Part shown: in pieces, positions 11,156 through 21,652 of the stretch | How positions within the stretch are numbered: the stretch's first letter is position 1 | Layout of the letters: each line of letters opens with the position of its first letter | Origin: Schistocephalus solidus | Lineage: Eukaryota > Platyhelminthes > Cestoda > Diphyllobothriidea > Diphyllobothriidae | DNA length: 64,000 nt | Assembly: GCA_017591395.1 (NCBI GenBank) | Contig: WEDG01000724.1 | Location: forward strand, 186,001-250,000 | Reading direction: 5' to 3' | Position numbers and translations under genes: made by a program | The notes under the pieces: model-generated | Told to the model about the DNA's origin: nothing | The model's database searches: none | The model's input: the letters and a program-made list of their open reading frames with translations, nothing else

Positions 11156-13128
11156 GGGACTGTGTTTTGGCTCACATTGGCGAGTCGGGGACAATTGTAG
11201 GAAGCTAAAGTGTTTCCCCTCCCGCTTGGTACTACCCATGAAAGAAGTGGTTGGTGGTCCTCACGTCTGTCGGGTTCTCCGTAACTGGCTAGGAGAAAAT
11301 GTGAATGATACCAGACACCCTACAGCGTCGGAGCGTCTCGGTTACAACCCTCGTGATACGGACTAGACTTAGACAGGTCGATACACCTAAGGCTTTGATC
11401 GCTGACCAGGGAAGAAGAGGGGATTTGTAGGTTAACAATTGCGTCAGAAATAGAGGAAGCTTAAACCCGGCGAAAGCATTTAAAGGAGCGAAATCGGTTT
11501 CCTATATCTAGAGACTAGTGCAGGCGCTGAAATGATTGTCCGTGTTTGTCTTATTTCCTGTGTACCTGAATGTGGCCTTAACATTTCTCGAGAAGGCGTC
11601 TGATAGAATGGCCGCGTCTGGTTGACCAATAGCACTTCCTGCGACGTAGTTCTGTATTTTAACTTGACTGCATTAAGTAAGTAACAGCCAGGCCCCTGGC
11701 ATAAGAAATCACCTTATTTTTGGATATTGAATGGTAGTAGAATTGTATTGGCCATTTTTTCATCGAAGAAGTATCGTCTATGCTACAGAAACAGGGAGGA
11801 CAGTTCAGGTAATGAGACCAAGATGTCCAAAAGTCTTTACAACACAAATGCTTGAACTTGGGCGTCAATGCTTGCGTATGCGAAAACACTGAGTGAGGTG
11901 ACGGAACTTATTGCAGACAGAGACTGGGGAAAATGGAAGAGCAGTTTCCTGCTTATCCACCTTCATTAGTCAGGTGCGGGGGCATCCGAGGCTTCACGCA
12001 GTTACAGTTGGTCGTCGAACACGGTAAAATCAAAGGCTATTGCCACTTCTGCCACCGGGTTCCCATTATATCCGCTGAAAGCTGGAAGGTATAGTCGCAT
12101 GAGAGTAGTGCTCATGCATATATTCTGATGAGTTGTTGATCGATTCCGCAGAAACTTTTAGCTCCAGATTTACAGCCATCTCGGGTGTCAAACAGCGGCG
12201 AGCGGTCGGCAATCTAAGGGTGCTGTCGCCAAAGCCATGCACAATTGCGATGGTTCTGTCTGGTCTGCGTCCCTTCAACATCCAATTAGACCGCAGTCCT
12301 AGATGTTAGCGCACACTGCGTTTACATCCGGCTCCGGTGGGCAACCGAACATTTATATCAAAGGATCTTGTCGTTAGGCCTATGAATGTAGGATAGGGTG
12401 GGAATGGGGGTAGGGGTGTCGAAAAATGAACACGAATTCCGTGAGACGAAATCTGCAAAAGGAAACACGTTAAAAGACCGCTCAGTATTCTTTTTGAGTA
12501 CCGCTTTCGGGGCGGGGATGCTCCTTGAACAAGAAACAGCTGTTTTTTTTCTATAATCGTGCGTGTTTGTCCCGCGAGCATTCGCCCACGCAGTGGTCCT
12601 CCCCCTTGTGAAAAAATGCGTGGCAGTTGGTAGTCCAATTTTAGGTCCAGCCATGGACAACCATCCCAGAGTACCCAACGGTTTATATTCAATTACTCTT
12701 GGGTATTTGGTCCCTACTGAACCAATTGTCGGTACTAAGCAGTGGGTTATCAGGCCATTAGGAGGCTCTTCATTTAAACACTCCCTATAGTCGCACACCC
12801 TCTAAGGGCTCTTAGCCACCTAATGATAGCGTGAGAGGTTTAAAAAGCGGTCTATGAACTGATAGGACCTAGAATTCTCTGTACAGCGTGGCTGGTGTTC
12901 GGTACTGAGGTGCTAAGAGGGGGGTCAGTAACTTTCCGGTTAACTTGTGCGCTGGCCTTTAGGACTCCCTCAGGCTGTCGCATAAGATACAGAAGACCAC
13001 TTGGTAAACATGCATTTTCGAAAAATTCTCCGTAGGTTTGTGCGTTAATGCAGCAACTTGGCGTCAATGTGGCCATGGCAAAAAGGGAGCAGGGTCGGGC
13101 AATCAATTAAAGTGTTTCCCGAGTATTT
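11156..13128. other. Non-coding; one SINE relic
   Basis: A very decayed hammerhead-SINE relic can be traced at about 11925-11990 (minus). Overlapping ORFs at 12306-12798 (minus, 128 and 146 aa, in two frames) have no recognisable domain, and I cannot say whether either is real. Nothing else is seen. Confidence 0.4.
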
Positions 13129-13327
13129 TGTCCTCCTCCTCCTCCTCCTCCTCCTCCTCCTCCTCCTCCTCCTCCTCCTCCTCCTCCTCCTCCTCCTCCT
13201 CCTCCTCCTCCTCCTCCTCCTCCTCCTCCTCCTCCTCCTCCTCCTCCTCCTCCTCCTCCTCCTCCTCCCTCCTCCTCCTCCTCCCTCCTCCCTCCTCCTC
13301 CTCCTCCTCCTCCTCCTCCTCCTCCTT
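13129..13327. repeat. (TCC)n microsatellite, about 199 bp
   Basis: Nearly pure TCC triplets with three CCC interruptions (13267, 13283, 13290 region). It is a long polypyrimidine/polypurine tract, which is a mirror repeat able in principle to form triplex DNA. Ser-, Leu- and Gly-homopolymer ORFs over it are artefacts. Confidence 0.95.
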
Positions 13328-14043
13328 CAGACAAGACCTTGTAGCTCCTTTAAAAAGATGCTACCTTTGGAGTCTAGTACTCGGGGCGGGACAGTTGACC
13401 GCAGAGGTGGGGGCATCTGCTAAAACCACAGCATATCGCTAACCCTGTTTTACTCTCCGTCTCTCCCCATCCTTCTACATCCTCTATATTTAATCTTCTT
13501 CGCCGCCGACCCCCTGGGCGCACACCACATGCAAGCACAGATAGAGGGGAAAGAGAGAGCGCGCGCAAACAGAATTCATGAGGCAGATTAGGGGGCTGGG
13601 TTAGTGTCCTTTTCTCGTGGCTAATAATTACAGAGCAGCCTTTGGGGAGAAGTCAAACTGGCGACGTTCGCCGTTTGAATTTGGCGCCGTCCATCTTCCT
13701 TTTCCGCCCTGACTCCAATTCGGTATCTCTCCTTCTCCTTCTTCTTCTCTCTGCCTCCTTTGAGTAGGCTGAGCGCAGAGCAGATTGACTGGTGAGACTA
13801 CAACCTTGGCTGTTGGACTCCCACCAGCCCCCTAATCGTGATGGCTGCGCAAGCGTCCGCAAAACAACCGCGGCCATTTGGACTCGTGTGTGTGCGTGCG
13901 TGCGTGCGGCTGTGGCAACTGACGTTCAGCGGTCAGCGTACGTGAGCACACGCAAGTGGAAGCCGCCTTTAAGATGTGGTGAAGGAGATTATGTGTTTCA
14001 AAGCGTAGTTCCTATCCATCGCCTGCCAAACACACATACAAGT

Positions 14044-14400
14044 CAGTTCGATCGTCGTAGTCCGAAGATGCCCACCGTGTGCTCCAAGGAAGGGTGATGC
14101 AGGGACGGTGACTTGCGCGCAAATTACATTTAAGTGATAGTAGACTGGCACTGCATCTACAGCACTCTCTCTCTTCCCCTACCCACCTATGCCCAGTGTC
14201 AAGACAAAGTCAAGAAGACCGGAGGCGGGGTCGGGCGCAGAGGAAGCATCTCTCACGGAGTGGGAGAGTGTGGTGTGGCATGAACCTGCACCTACGCGTG
14301 CCCAATTTGGGCACGCCCCCACCCCATGTTCGGCATTCGTTATGGGACCTCATCGCAGAATAATAACGTCTGTCGTAACCTGATTTGGCTCTTATGGGGC
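14044..14400 (-). mobile_element. SINE-B (copy 2)
   Basis: Read on the minus strand it ends with the LINE-A terminus (TCGGACTACGACGATCGAACTG reversed at 14044-14065). It contains the CTGGGC/TCAAGACAAAGTCAAGAAGA block and a head with GCGATGAGGTCCCATAACGAATGCCGAACATGG. This is the 5' block seen at 14800-14840 and 28190-28240. Confidence 0.6.
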
Positions 14401-14719
14401 ACTACAACACACACACTCACTGCGCCCAGAGCGCACAACAAGCGAGACTTTGGACAGTTGGAAGAACACACCTGCAGAGCCCAGTAGATGCGCGGGAAAG
14501 CCTGACTAGTCGCCGCTGGGTTCTGACCTATTTTTGGACGTTCATAACGGGTAGACAAGTTTAATCGGTAAAAAAGGGGGCGAGTGAATATAAAAAAAAC
14601 CCGGACTAAAAATGCTACTGTGTCAAGCGTTGGGTGCCCCTCCCTCCACCCTCTCCCGTGCAGAGACAACAACACCTGAACTGCTCCGCAGCGTTTCACT
14701 AGAAGTGTCAATCACTGTC

Positions 14720-14732
14720 TATGGCAGCTGCC
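14720..14732. repeat. Left 13-bp direct repeat (likely target-site duplication)
   Basis: TATGGCAGCTGCC here is repeated exactly at 15094-15106, bracketing the SINE-B copy. Confidence 0.65.
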
Positions 14733-15093
14733 CCCTAAACAGGCCACGTGGTAGATGCGTTGGACCAACACGGGGGCCACATCAGGGCATGGCAGGCGTT
14801 ATTCGGGTTGCGCTCCCATAACAAATGCCGAACATGGAGGTGTGGTGGCACGCCTAGGAGCGGCTAGGACTTAGGGGACCCGGCCGCGCCGGCCACCTGC
14901 GTCCTCTCCCGCCTCCGGTCTTCATGACTCTGTCTTGACACCGGGCTCAGGTGAGGGAGGAGGAGAGAGTGCGATAGATGCAGCGCAAGTCTACTATCAC
15001 TTAAAAGTAATTCACGCGCAAGTCACCGTCCCTGCTCTCCCCTTCCATGGAGCATACGGTGGACATCGTCGGACTACGACGGTCGAACTGTCG
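14733..15093 (+). mobile_element. SINE-B, best-bounded copy (361 bp)
   Basis: The element begins CCCTAAACAGGCC, carries a tRNA-like TGGTAGATGCGTTGGACC, then CGAACATGGAGGTGTGGTGG, the CTCCCGCCTCCGGTCTTC block, GATGCAGCGCAAGTC, and ends CGTCGGACTACGACGGTC...GTCG. It is bracketed by a perfect 13-bp direct repeat. The terminal 220 bp match the LINE-A 3' end (34690-34917), so mobilisation by LINE-A machinery is inferred. Confidence 0.75.
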
Positions 15094-15106
15094 TATGGCA
15101 GCTGCC
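15094..15106. repeat. Right 13-bp direct repeat
   Basis: Exact repeat of 14720-14732. An alternative reading is that this is a unit junction of a tandemly repeated element rather than a true target duplication. Confidence 0.65.
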
Positions 15107-16203
15107 TCTACCCTACTGAAAGGACAGCGGTGTCCTGCCGTGTGCCGCAAGTGAAACCCCGATCACCTCAGTAGAATTCATATCCGGGACCGGATCGGTC
15201 AGGCAAAGCCCTCGGATCATGGCATCAGTTGTGAACTAATGGGCGTGATAAGCAAGAAGCAGATTTGTATGCTCTCCTTGGAGTGATACCCGAAGCGGAA
15301 TGACTTTATGGCATCAACCACATGCTATTCCTCAATATTATATCGTACTATATCATGTTGGAATTGAGGGGCGAGAGGCATAGTTCACTTCCGTGACTAG
15401 TCCAGACTACTTTTCCTACTTCTGTCGTTCACCCACCCCTGAAGCACTGGGTGCTTTATCTCAGAGTCGTCTGCTTGACCATTACACCCTTACAGACAAA
15501 ATCTACTCCTCCGTCAGGACCTGGCAGGTATACTATAAACTTGACACATCGCATCATCGCATGGTCCAATGCATATTTACCATACTTCGCAGTGAGTAAC
15601 GGGAATGTACATAAAGTCATGTTGGGCTGAAGTTCACTGGACAGCCCTGACTGAAGGACGGAAGATGGATCAGCTTCTTGGGTTCAGCAACCCTTTCCCT
15701 TTTTTGTTCCTAGTCCTTTTCAAGGGGTGTCCACTCAAAAAAGAACTCACCAACCCACTCAACTTCACTCATTTACTGACCTAACGCCTGCTGCGTGCCT
15801 TGCTGTGACTATCCAGGCCGATTATTTTCAGCATACTGTACCGGATTCATATTGCGATGAGTAGGCAGCCTGACATGCTTCGACGACAGGCTGACAGCAA
15901 AGAGGTTTCCATGTGCGCCAGCATGAGCCCACTCTAGCTACCTAAATCCAACCTACTATCAGACTGCCTTCCAGCCCTATTCGTCATAAATGCGAAACGG
16001 GATGAGCGTATTTACCATTTTTGGCAGGGGAGGGTTCCGCCAGAATTGTTCCAACCGAACATGCAGAAGGTTGGGTTGAGCACGACTCGAGTACGTCGCA
16101 GGCACGTTCGCTCATTGGTTGCGCGATTCCCCAAACTGAATTTTACTTCCAGTGAAAGCTGATTGGGAGGCATCATTTCATTGATTTAGTTCAGATGTTT
16201 GAG
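15107..16203. other. Non-coding, no gene seen
   Basis: No coding region or repeat family is recognised. Confidence 0.4.
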
Positions 16204-16211
16204 CTGGTGGT

Positions 16212-16585
16212 GGTGGTGCCCACTAAACGGGCCGCATGGTAGATGCGCTGGACCAAAAAGGGGAGGGGGCAGCTTAGGGCAGGGCAGGCGTTTTTCAGGA
16301 TGTGCTCCCATAAAAAATGCAGAGCATGTGGGGGGGAGCGTGGTGGTACGCTTGGTTACACGCTCAAGCCGCATCGAACATTCTTGCCATTGATGGCAGT
16401 CCCAGTCTTTGGGATGTGATTCAGTCGTAGTGACACGCTCACGGGGGCTCTGGCCACGCCAACCACGTGCGCCCGACCCCCACCTCCAGCCTTCTTGACT
16501 CTGTCTTGACACAACGCAAGTCATCGTCCCTGCACCACCACCTTGGGGAGCGCACGGTGGATATCGTCGAACTACGATGGTAAAA
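16212..16585 (+). mobile_element. SINE-B (copy 3)
   Basis: CACTAAACGGGCC and TGGTAGATGCGCTGGACC form the head. The LINE-A-like tail ends CGTCGAACTACGATGG. CTGGTGGT at 16204-16211 is repeated at 16586-16593, a possible 8-bp target duplication. The middle block is more diverged than in copy 14733. A short GTA repeat (16599-16626) follows. Confidence 0.65.
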
Positions 16586-16857
16586 CTGGTGGTAATGGCG
16601 GTAGTAGTAGTATTAGTAGTAGTATTTAGGTCTACTGTTAAATTTTTGTTAAGATCTCACTGCCGATACATGTGAGGCGCACCAATGTTCAGAAGAACAG
16701 TGAACACGACGCACATACTGGTCTACAACAGCAACCGCCAAGTAAGCCACAAAATTCGTCATGTATTGAGGTTACATCAGCGTGTTGAGACGCACTGTAG
16801 TTAACCGAAAGACAAATTTACCAACTGGGAACTGCTAATACAAGCGAAATGCGAGTT

Positions 16858-17060
16858 CCAGGAAGCAGTTGAGAAGAAGTAGACGCGATCGCTGGGAGAA
16901 GAGCTTTATTCGTCTGATGTTTCGGATTCCAACTCGAACCCATCATCAGAGACAGTATCAGATACATGTTAATCGCACACAGGGAAGTGCAGTATTTATA
17001 GGATGCCGTCACTATGCTACTGCACGCCTATGGCAATTAACAGCTCCCCCCTTAAACGAT
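16858..17060 (-). repeat. PLE pseudo-LTR, sense orientation (inverted-repeat arm 1)
   Basis: This about 190-bp arm is the reverse complement of 17780-17975. The shared blocks are GAAGTAGACGCGATCGCTGG, TTTATTCGTCTGATGTTTCG, TATTTATAGGATGCCGTC and CTATGGCAATTAACAG. It lies immediately 3' of the minus-strand PLE coding remnant, where a PLE pseudo-LTR is expected. Confidence 0.75.
16905..16960 (-). ncRNA. Hammerhead-like motif in PLE pseudo-LTR
   Basis: Minus strand: helix I GUCU (16953-16950), CUGAUGA (16949-16943), a GGGUU/AAUCC helix II, GAAA (16923-16920), C, AUC, then AGAC (16915-16912), which pairs with GUCU. The tiny helix III is typical of the small hammerhead variants known from Penelope-like elements. 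Confidence 0.65.
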
Positions 17061-17800
17061 GGCGACTGCGCTCTGGTGCGTTAATTGTTTGATTGCCGGC
17101 GTGCGGATCGTTATCCGCTGACATTTCGTCACCTGTGTTGGAGGATGGCGTGATGAGTGCTCGGCCAGCTGGCTCACCAGCACCGGCGTTGGAAAATGTG
17201 TTCGCATGAGCGCTCCCCGAGTGGCCAATTGCTCTGGCCAAACTGAGTCTCATCACAAAATATGGGTTGGGTAGGTCATTGCACATTTTAATAGACTGGT
17301 GGCCTTAAAACCATGACTTAAGCAACTCGCGGCTCACGTGATTATCACCTCGTGCGAGCACTTCAGCTTCATCGAACTTGAATTTATGGCCGGTTCTCGC
17401 CGAATAAGCCACGACTTGAGAATTGGCGTCATTTTGCCGCTTTGCTGCCGCGTGTTCGGCAACTCGCGTCCAAAGCAGTCTTCCGGTTTCTCCAACGTAG
17501 TTGCTTGCCCGCAATGGCACCAGATCCGATAAACGACTCCAGATGTTTCTTACCGCGGCAGTGGGTCTTTGTTCTCATTTCCTGACACCGAATGATGGCC
17601 TCCGGTCTGTGCGCGACTCCAACTCCAAGTGGCGCGAGAAGGCGGCTGACGGCCTCCGATAAGTTTTTGATGTGTGGAATAGGACGCCAATATTTAGATT
17701 CGGTGCGATTTGTTCGTTCGTCCCGTTTGCGCATGTATCGGTTCACGAAGTTGCACGGGTAGCCATTTTTTATGATGGCGCTGAAGGGGGGAACTGTTAA
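17017..17800 (-). pseudogene. Penelope-like element: linker and GIY-YIG endonuclease remnant
   Basis: PLEs are retroelements with an RT and a C-terminal GIY-YIG endonuclease that cuts the target. Here the minus strand encodes the pre-endonuclease linker (LLAPLGVGVAHRPEAIIRCQ, about 17650-17580), GVVYRIWCHCG, then after a one-base frameshift NYVGETGRLLWTRVAEHAA, followed by VVAYSARTGHKFKFDEAEV and LARGDNHVSREL (17500-17310). The C-terminal GPQSI...CNDLPNPY tail runs into 17050. The RT is absent: the copy is 5'-truncated and fused at 17.78 kb to an inverted pseudo-LTR. Domain identity is confident; function is lost. Confidence 0.85.
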
Positions 17801-17975
17801 TTGCCGTAGGCGTGCAGTAGCATGGCGACGGCATCCTATAAATACTGCAACTCCCTGTGTACGAATTACCCGTATCTGATACTGCCTCCGATAATGGGTT
17901 TGAGTTGGAATCTGAAACGTCAGGCGAATAAATCTCTTATCCCAGTGATCGCATCTACTTCTTCTTAACTGGGAA
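17780..17975 (+). repeat. Inverted PLE pseudo-LTR (arm 2)
   Basis: Reverse-complement partner of 16858-17060, fused to the truncated 5' end of the PLE remnant in antisense orientation. Inverted pseudo-LTR pieces at the truncation point are a known PLE habit. Confidence 0.75.
17880..17932 (+). ncRNA. Decayed hammerhead-like motif in inverted pseudo-LTR
   Basis: GCCU (17884-17887), CCGAUAA (two transitions from CUGAUGA), helix II region, GAAACGUC (17914-17921) and AGGC (17922-17925). GCCU/AGGC replaces GUCU/AGAC of the other arm, so both sides of helix I changed together. Confidence 0.55.
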
Positions 17976-18229
17976 CTCCTGCTACGGGTGTTCAACAACG
18001 CAACGTCGTCAACCGCTGCATGCACAGACTAGACGAGCGACCACATCACACCGGTCTCAAATTTCGGTGAGCACTCGGGTACATAAGCGATGTCTCGGAA
18101 GCCATCAGGTGCTAGCTCACATCCCTTGGTTGCACACAAACCGGAGGCAATAAACAGGCGTCAATTAACGAGTCAGAAAGACCAGCTGCCTCTATAGGAA
18201 GCGTCAGGAGTCGTTTACTGCGTCCGGGC

Positions 18230-18430
18230 AATGTTGGACAAGGAAACTACGGCAGGAAAAGCGGAAATTTATTTCTAGCGCGTATGGCAGAACATGCAGC
18301 AACAGTTTGGAGAAGTGGCACCAAATATCAAGTTGGAAATCAGTCCATGGGACGAGGCCAAGATTCTCGCTAGAGGTGACAATCGCGTGGGCGCGAGTTG
18401 GTTGAATTGGGGGCGTTCTGATCCCGGCGC
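18230..18430 (+). pseudogene. PLE GIY-YIG remnant
   Basis: In shifting plus frames I read RMAEHAATVWRSGTKYQVGN and DEAKILARGDNRVGASWL, which align with the RVAEHAA... and DEAEVLARGDNHVSREL segments of the PLE at 17.3-17.5 kb. The first half of the domain and the C-terminus are lost. The 127-aa minus ORF (18204-18587) is its shadow. Confidence 0.65.
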
Positions 18431-18699
18431 CGTCGACAAACGAAGTAACCCCACCCCTATATTCAGTGCGGAGAATTCGCCTTCGCAAATAAAATACTCG
18501 CGTGACGAGCGGGTAGTCGAACACTGTGTCCATCGAGATTATCAGTCGAACAAATGGCTGAGTAATAATGATGTCACTAAGCAACATTAATGATAAAACT
18601 GCAGCAACTAAAAAACAGCTCTAGGCTATCAAACAGTCATCACACCAAATACAACAATCTCTGATGAATTCGGTAGCAGCTAATATTAGTGGGCACGCA

Positions 18700-18765
18700 T
18701 CAGCATAGTAACTGCATCCTATAAATCCCGATCTTTCTGTGCGTCTTCTGCATTTCGCCTCGGGC
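18700..18765 (+). repeat. PLE pseudo-LTR fragment
   Basis: GCATCCTATAAATCCCGATC resembles the GCATCCTATAAATACTGCAA block of the pseudo-LTR at 17840. Only about 60 bp is recognisable. Confidence 0.4.
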
Positions 18766-19559
18766 CAACCAGGGTCAACCAGCTGAATTCGGTCAGTATA
18801 GGATGAAGGCTAGATTATGATGGCAAAACAGTTCCGGCAGCCCTGGCGACGAGGATAATTGCTGTCCAGGAAGGATGCAAGAGTGATTTGAGTCTGATGT
18901 CGTCCAGCTTCTAGCAGGAGGCTCCATCATCAGTTAAGTACCTCAACCGCGGGCATTACGCGAATTGACAAAATTAGAAATTCGACTAATCCCATGAACA
19001 AGAAGGAAATGCTCTTCTAAAAACCCACACGGAGTGGAATTGAAGAAGCTAGGATGGGCCCCAACAACACAGCGGGATCTAGGGCTGAATTATAAGCAAT
19101 CACGCTCCGCAGATGGGCGTTCTCTAAACTAATGTCATTCCTGGCGAGCATGATTGATCTGCTCGTTTTGTGTTTACTTTTGAGAGAGGCATATACTTTA
19201 TTTTGAAAGTATCATTCGCAATTTCCAGCTAAAAATGGCTCCATTCACTGAGAAGGATAGGATAACTTAATAGATTATGCAAATCAAGAGGTTTAAAATT
19301 GAAATCTAATGGAGGAGACAGTACCACTCTCAGCTCCTGCATTTCAATCTCTTCCCACATAAGGTAGCGCGCTAGGAATGTTAAAACAGAGGACTGCTAT
19401 GCCGATGTAACGCAAGTGATATGTCGAAAGCCTCGGCGCATGGGATGAGAAGACTTTACATCAATGAGCTTGGAGTGGAGGGGATAAGTAACATCATCGA
19501 GAATTCGTTCACCAAATCAACAAATTCTTTTTAAGCAAAGCTGGAAAAATCACGGGAGA
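18766..19559. other. Non-coding, no gene seen
   Basis: No coding region is recognised. A block at 18770-18805 (CCAACCAGG...CAGCTGAATTCGGTC) resembles the reverse of 21660-21700, so some dispersed repeat may be present. Confidence 0.35.
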
Positions 19560-19591
19560 AAAATAAAGGCTGAGGGGAAGAATATATGCCT

Positions 19592-20500
19592 CTAAAAATC
19601 ACCAGCTAAGGGCTTGAGGTGTGTGATAGGAACGTAAATGGCGGATATAAGTTTACGTATTTTTGTAAAAGGAGTATCAAGATGTAGGGAGAAAGAAAGA
19701 TGGGCTGTCAGAGTAACGCCAAGGTACCGGAACGAGGATACCTCGTTTGGAAGGACGGCTGAGGATTCAGAACTAGGAGAGGGTCGCAGGTGAAAAACAC
19801 GTTGGACCGATTTCTCATGGTTGAGTTGAAGACAATTTACTAACGACCATGCTGATACATGGTCCAGGCCATCCTTCAAACACTGGAGATGTGTTTGATT
19901 TTTAAGAGGATGTTTGGAAGGACAGTAGACTTCCACTTGCCGGATTGTACGAATTGAGTACGGGAAGTAAAATAATCTTCAAGCCAAGAGACAACCCAGC
20001 CGGGAGAGCCAGACGCGGATGTTTTATTAAGAATGAGATGGCGCGGGATGGTGTTGAAGGCAGAGGAGTAGTCAAGAAATACACATGCGTTCGCACGGCA
20101 GCCCTTATCTTAATCCCTTAGAGCAGAATGTACCACAAGAGCAACGGCATCTAGGGTACTACGCTTAACCTTATACGAAAATTGTAAGGGGTCGGAGAAA
20201 TTGGACGAGAATAGCATAATTATATCTAAGGTGACTCGTTCAGCAAGTTTCAGTAAAGCGGAAAAACAGGCGATCGGATGAAAAGATTTAGGACCAAAAT
20301 TTGTGGAATTTTTCGGTTAAAGAGTGATTCTTACTGTACCCCAAACGTCAGGATTCTTAGACTCCATGAAGGACATGCTGATAAGATGTGTCAAAACAGG
20401 GACAATCTGAGAGCAGCAAGACTTTAGGATAAATGGTGAGACACCATCCGGCCTGGCAGCTGTTGAACCACGGACATTTTCAGGTGTTTCTCCACTGTTG
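19592..20500 (-). pseudogene. LINE-B: second non-LTR retrotransposon RT, palm deleted
   Basis: Several minus frames give RT segments in order: PDGVSPFILKSCC (about 20440), FHPIACFSALLKLAERVT (about 20280-20220), QFSYKVKRSTLDAVALVVHS (about 20190-20120), VFLDYSSAFNTIPRHLILNK (about 20085-20025), WVVSWLEDYFTSRTQFVQSG (19995-19940), then EVYCPSKHPL and FRYLGVTLTAHLSFSLH (19936-19680). The FVQSGK segment runs directly into the block that normally follows the (F/Y)ADD motif, so about 60 residues carrying the catalytic palm are missing. The family differs from LINE-A. Multiple stops and frameshifts; inactive. Confidence 0.85.
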
Positions 20501-21189
20501 CCACTGACACAGGAGAAAAAACACTTGATAGTAGCGAAATGTTGTTTGATGGGGATTGGAGCCAGAAGAATTATGGATAAAATATTTATTATTGTGCTGA
20601 CAGGCCTACGTCTGATGGAGATTAAGGACCGAATTTCTACTTCACGCAGTAATCTGGTGGGTTACTTTATTACTTGCGTAAGTATCAATCTTGGGTAGGT
20701 GATGTGAAAAAGGCATCTATCGGGCGACTTCTGACTGCACGCTTACCTGGGAAGCCAATCAGCATCTGATGCCAATTGGTCGCCCACGTTGAGCCTCCAA
20801 ACAGGTTACAGACTAGTAAGGCCGGGCCAAAGCATGAACTACTTGGGCTCATGGCAAGTGATAGTTCGGTAGTGCTAAGTCTGCGTAGGCAAATTACTGT
20901 TGTCTTAAAGGCCGAAAATATCATGCAATGCGACTTTTATGGTACTCTCAATTATTTGCAACCCGAGTCAATGGCGATCAGGTTGTGTGTGGCACGCGTA
21001 GACGGTCTGTTTAGATTTTCCGGTTGGGTGATACGGAGAGTCGATTGGTGCATGGAAGAGGAAAGGCAGCGAGCGAGGTCGATAACGCGGAACCTATACG
21101 CATGCCAAGTTGATGCATTCTTCAATGCAACAAACCTGGCGCATTTGAGTCTATTATGATGGGTTAAGATGCGTGGTTTGGAAGGTTAC
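20501..21189. other. Non-coding with a possible LINE-A 3' UTR scrap
   Basis: GTTGTGTGTGGCACGCGTAGACGG near 20975-21006 resembles the LINE-A 3' UTR (compare 50112). ORFs at 20498-20698 and 20776-21159 have no recognisable domain. Confidence 0.35.
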
Positions 21190-21290
21190 TAACTGTTTGA
21201 CTATGTCTCTGATTATAAAGTCAAGTTAGAATCCAAAACGTCATGCTAATAAAGCTCTTGTTCCAGTGATCGTGTCTTCTCCATCGAGAC
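21190..21290 (+). repeat. PLE pseudo-LTR relic with hammerhead remnant
   Basis: GTCTCTGATTA (21203-21213), AGTTAGAATCCAAAACGTCATG and TAATAAAGCTCTTGTTCCAGTGATCG match the pseudo-LTR order at 17885-17950. The GAAA box reads AAAA, so the motif is a relic. No adjoining PLE coding sequence is left. Confidence 0.55.
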
Positions 21291-21434
21291 AGAAAACTGT
21301 CTCTGCTGACACAATCAGACGACCATGCTCAGTTCAGCCGAATCGGCAATTTAGGAGGACGTCAGTTTGGCGGTAAAAATTTTGAAGAAACGCTAATGCT
21401 CATAAATGGAGCTGCCTATCTCAGGAGGGAAGCT

Positions 21435-21652
21435 GGACCGTGGCATAAAGGATCCACCTCAGACTCACATCACTCCTGCACTCTTCCCGGCACAGAAATT
21501 ATCCTCGGAACTGATATGTCCTCATGATCCTCGGACCGGATCCTCGGATCCTCGGACCGTAGCATAAAGGATCCACCTCAGACTCACATCACTCCTTCGC
21601 TCTTCCCGGCACAGAAATTATCCTCGGAACTGATATGTCTTCATGATCCGAA
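21435..21652 (+). repeat. Two-copy tandem duplication, 119-bp period
   Basis: GGACCGTGGCATAAAGG at 21435 recurs as GGACCGTAGCATAAAGG at 21554, and about 95 bp downstream are nearly identical in both units (CACCTCAGACTCACATCACT, CGGCACAGAAATTATCCTCGG). The junction holds smaller CCTCGGAC/GGATCCTCGGATCC iterations. Confidence 0.9.

Noticed and set aside
12306..12798. Overlapping 128- and 146-codon minus ORFs
   Set aside because: Two frames over the same DNA with no recognisable domain and a plus ORF as well; no basis for choosing one as real.
13129..13327. Possible CRISPR-like array (regular short repeats)
   Set aside because: Pure triplet microsatellite without spacers, in a eukaryotic genome.
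13038..13442. Ser-, Leu- and Gly-rich ORFs
   Set aside because: Translation of the (TCC)n tract; the flanks show no coding signal.
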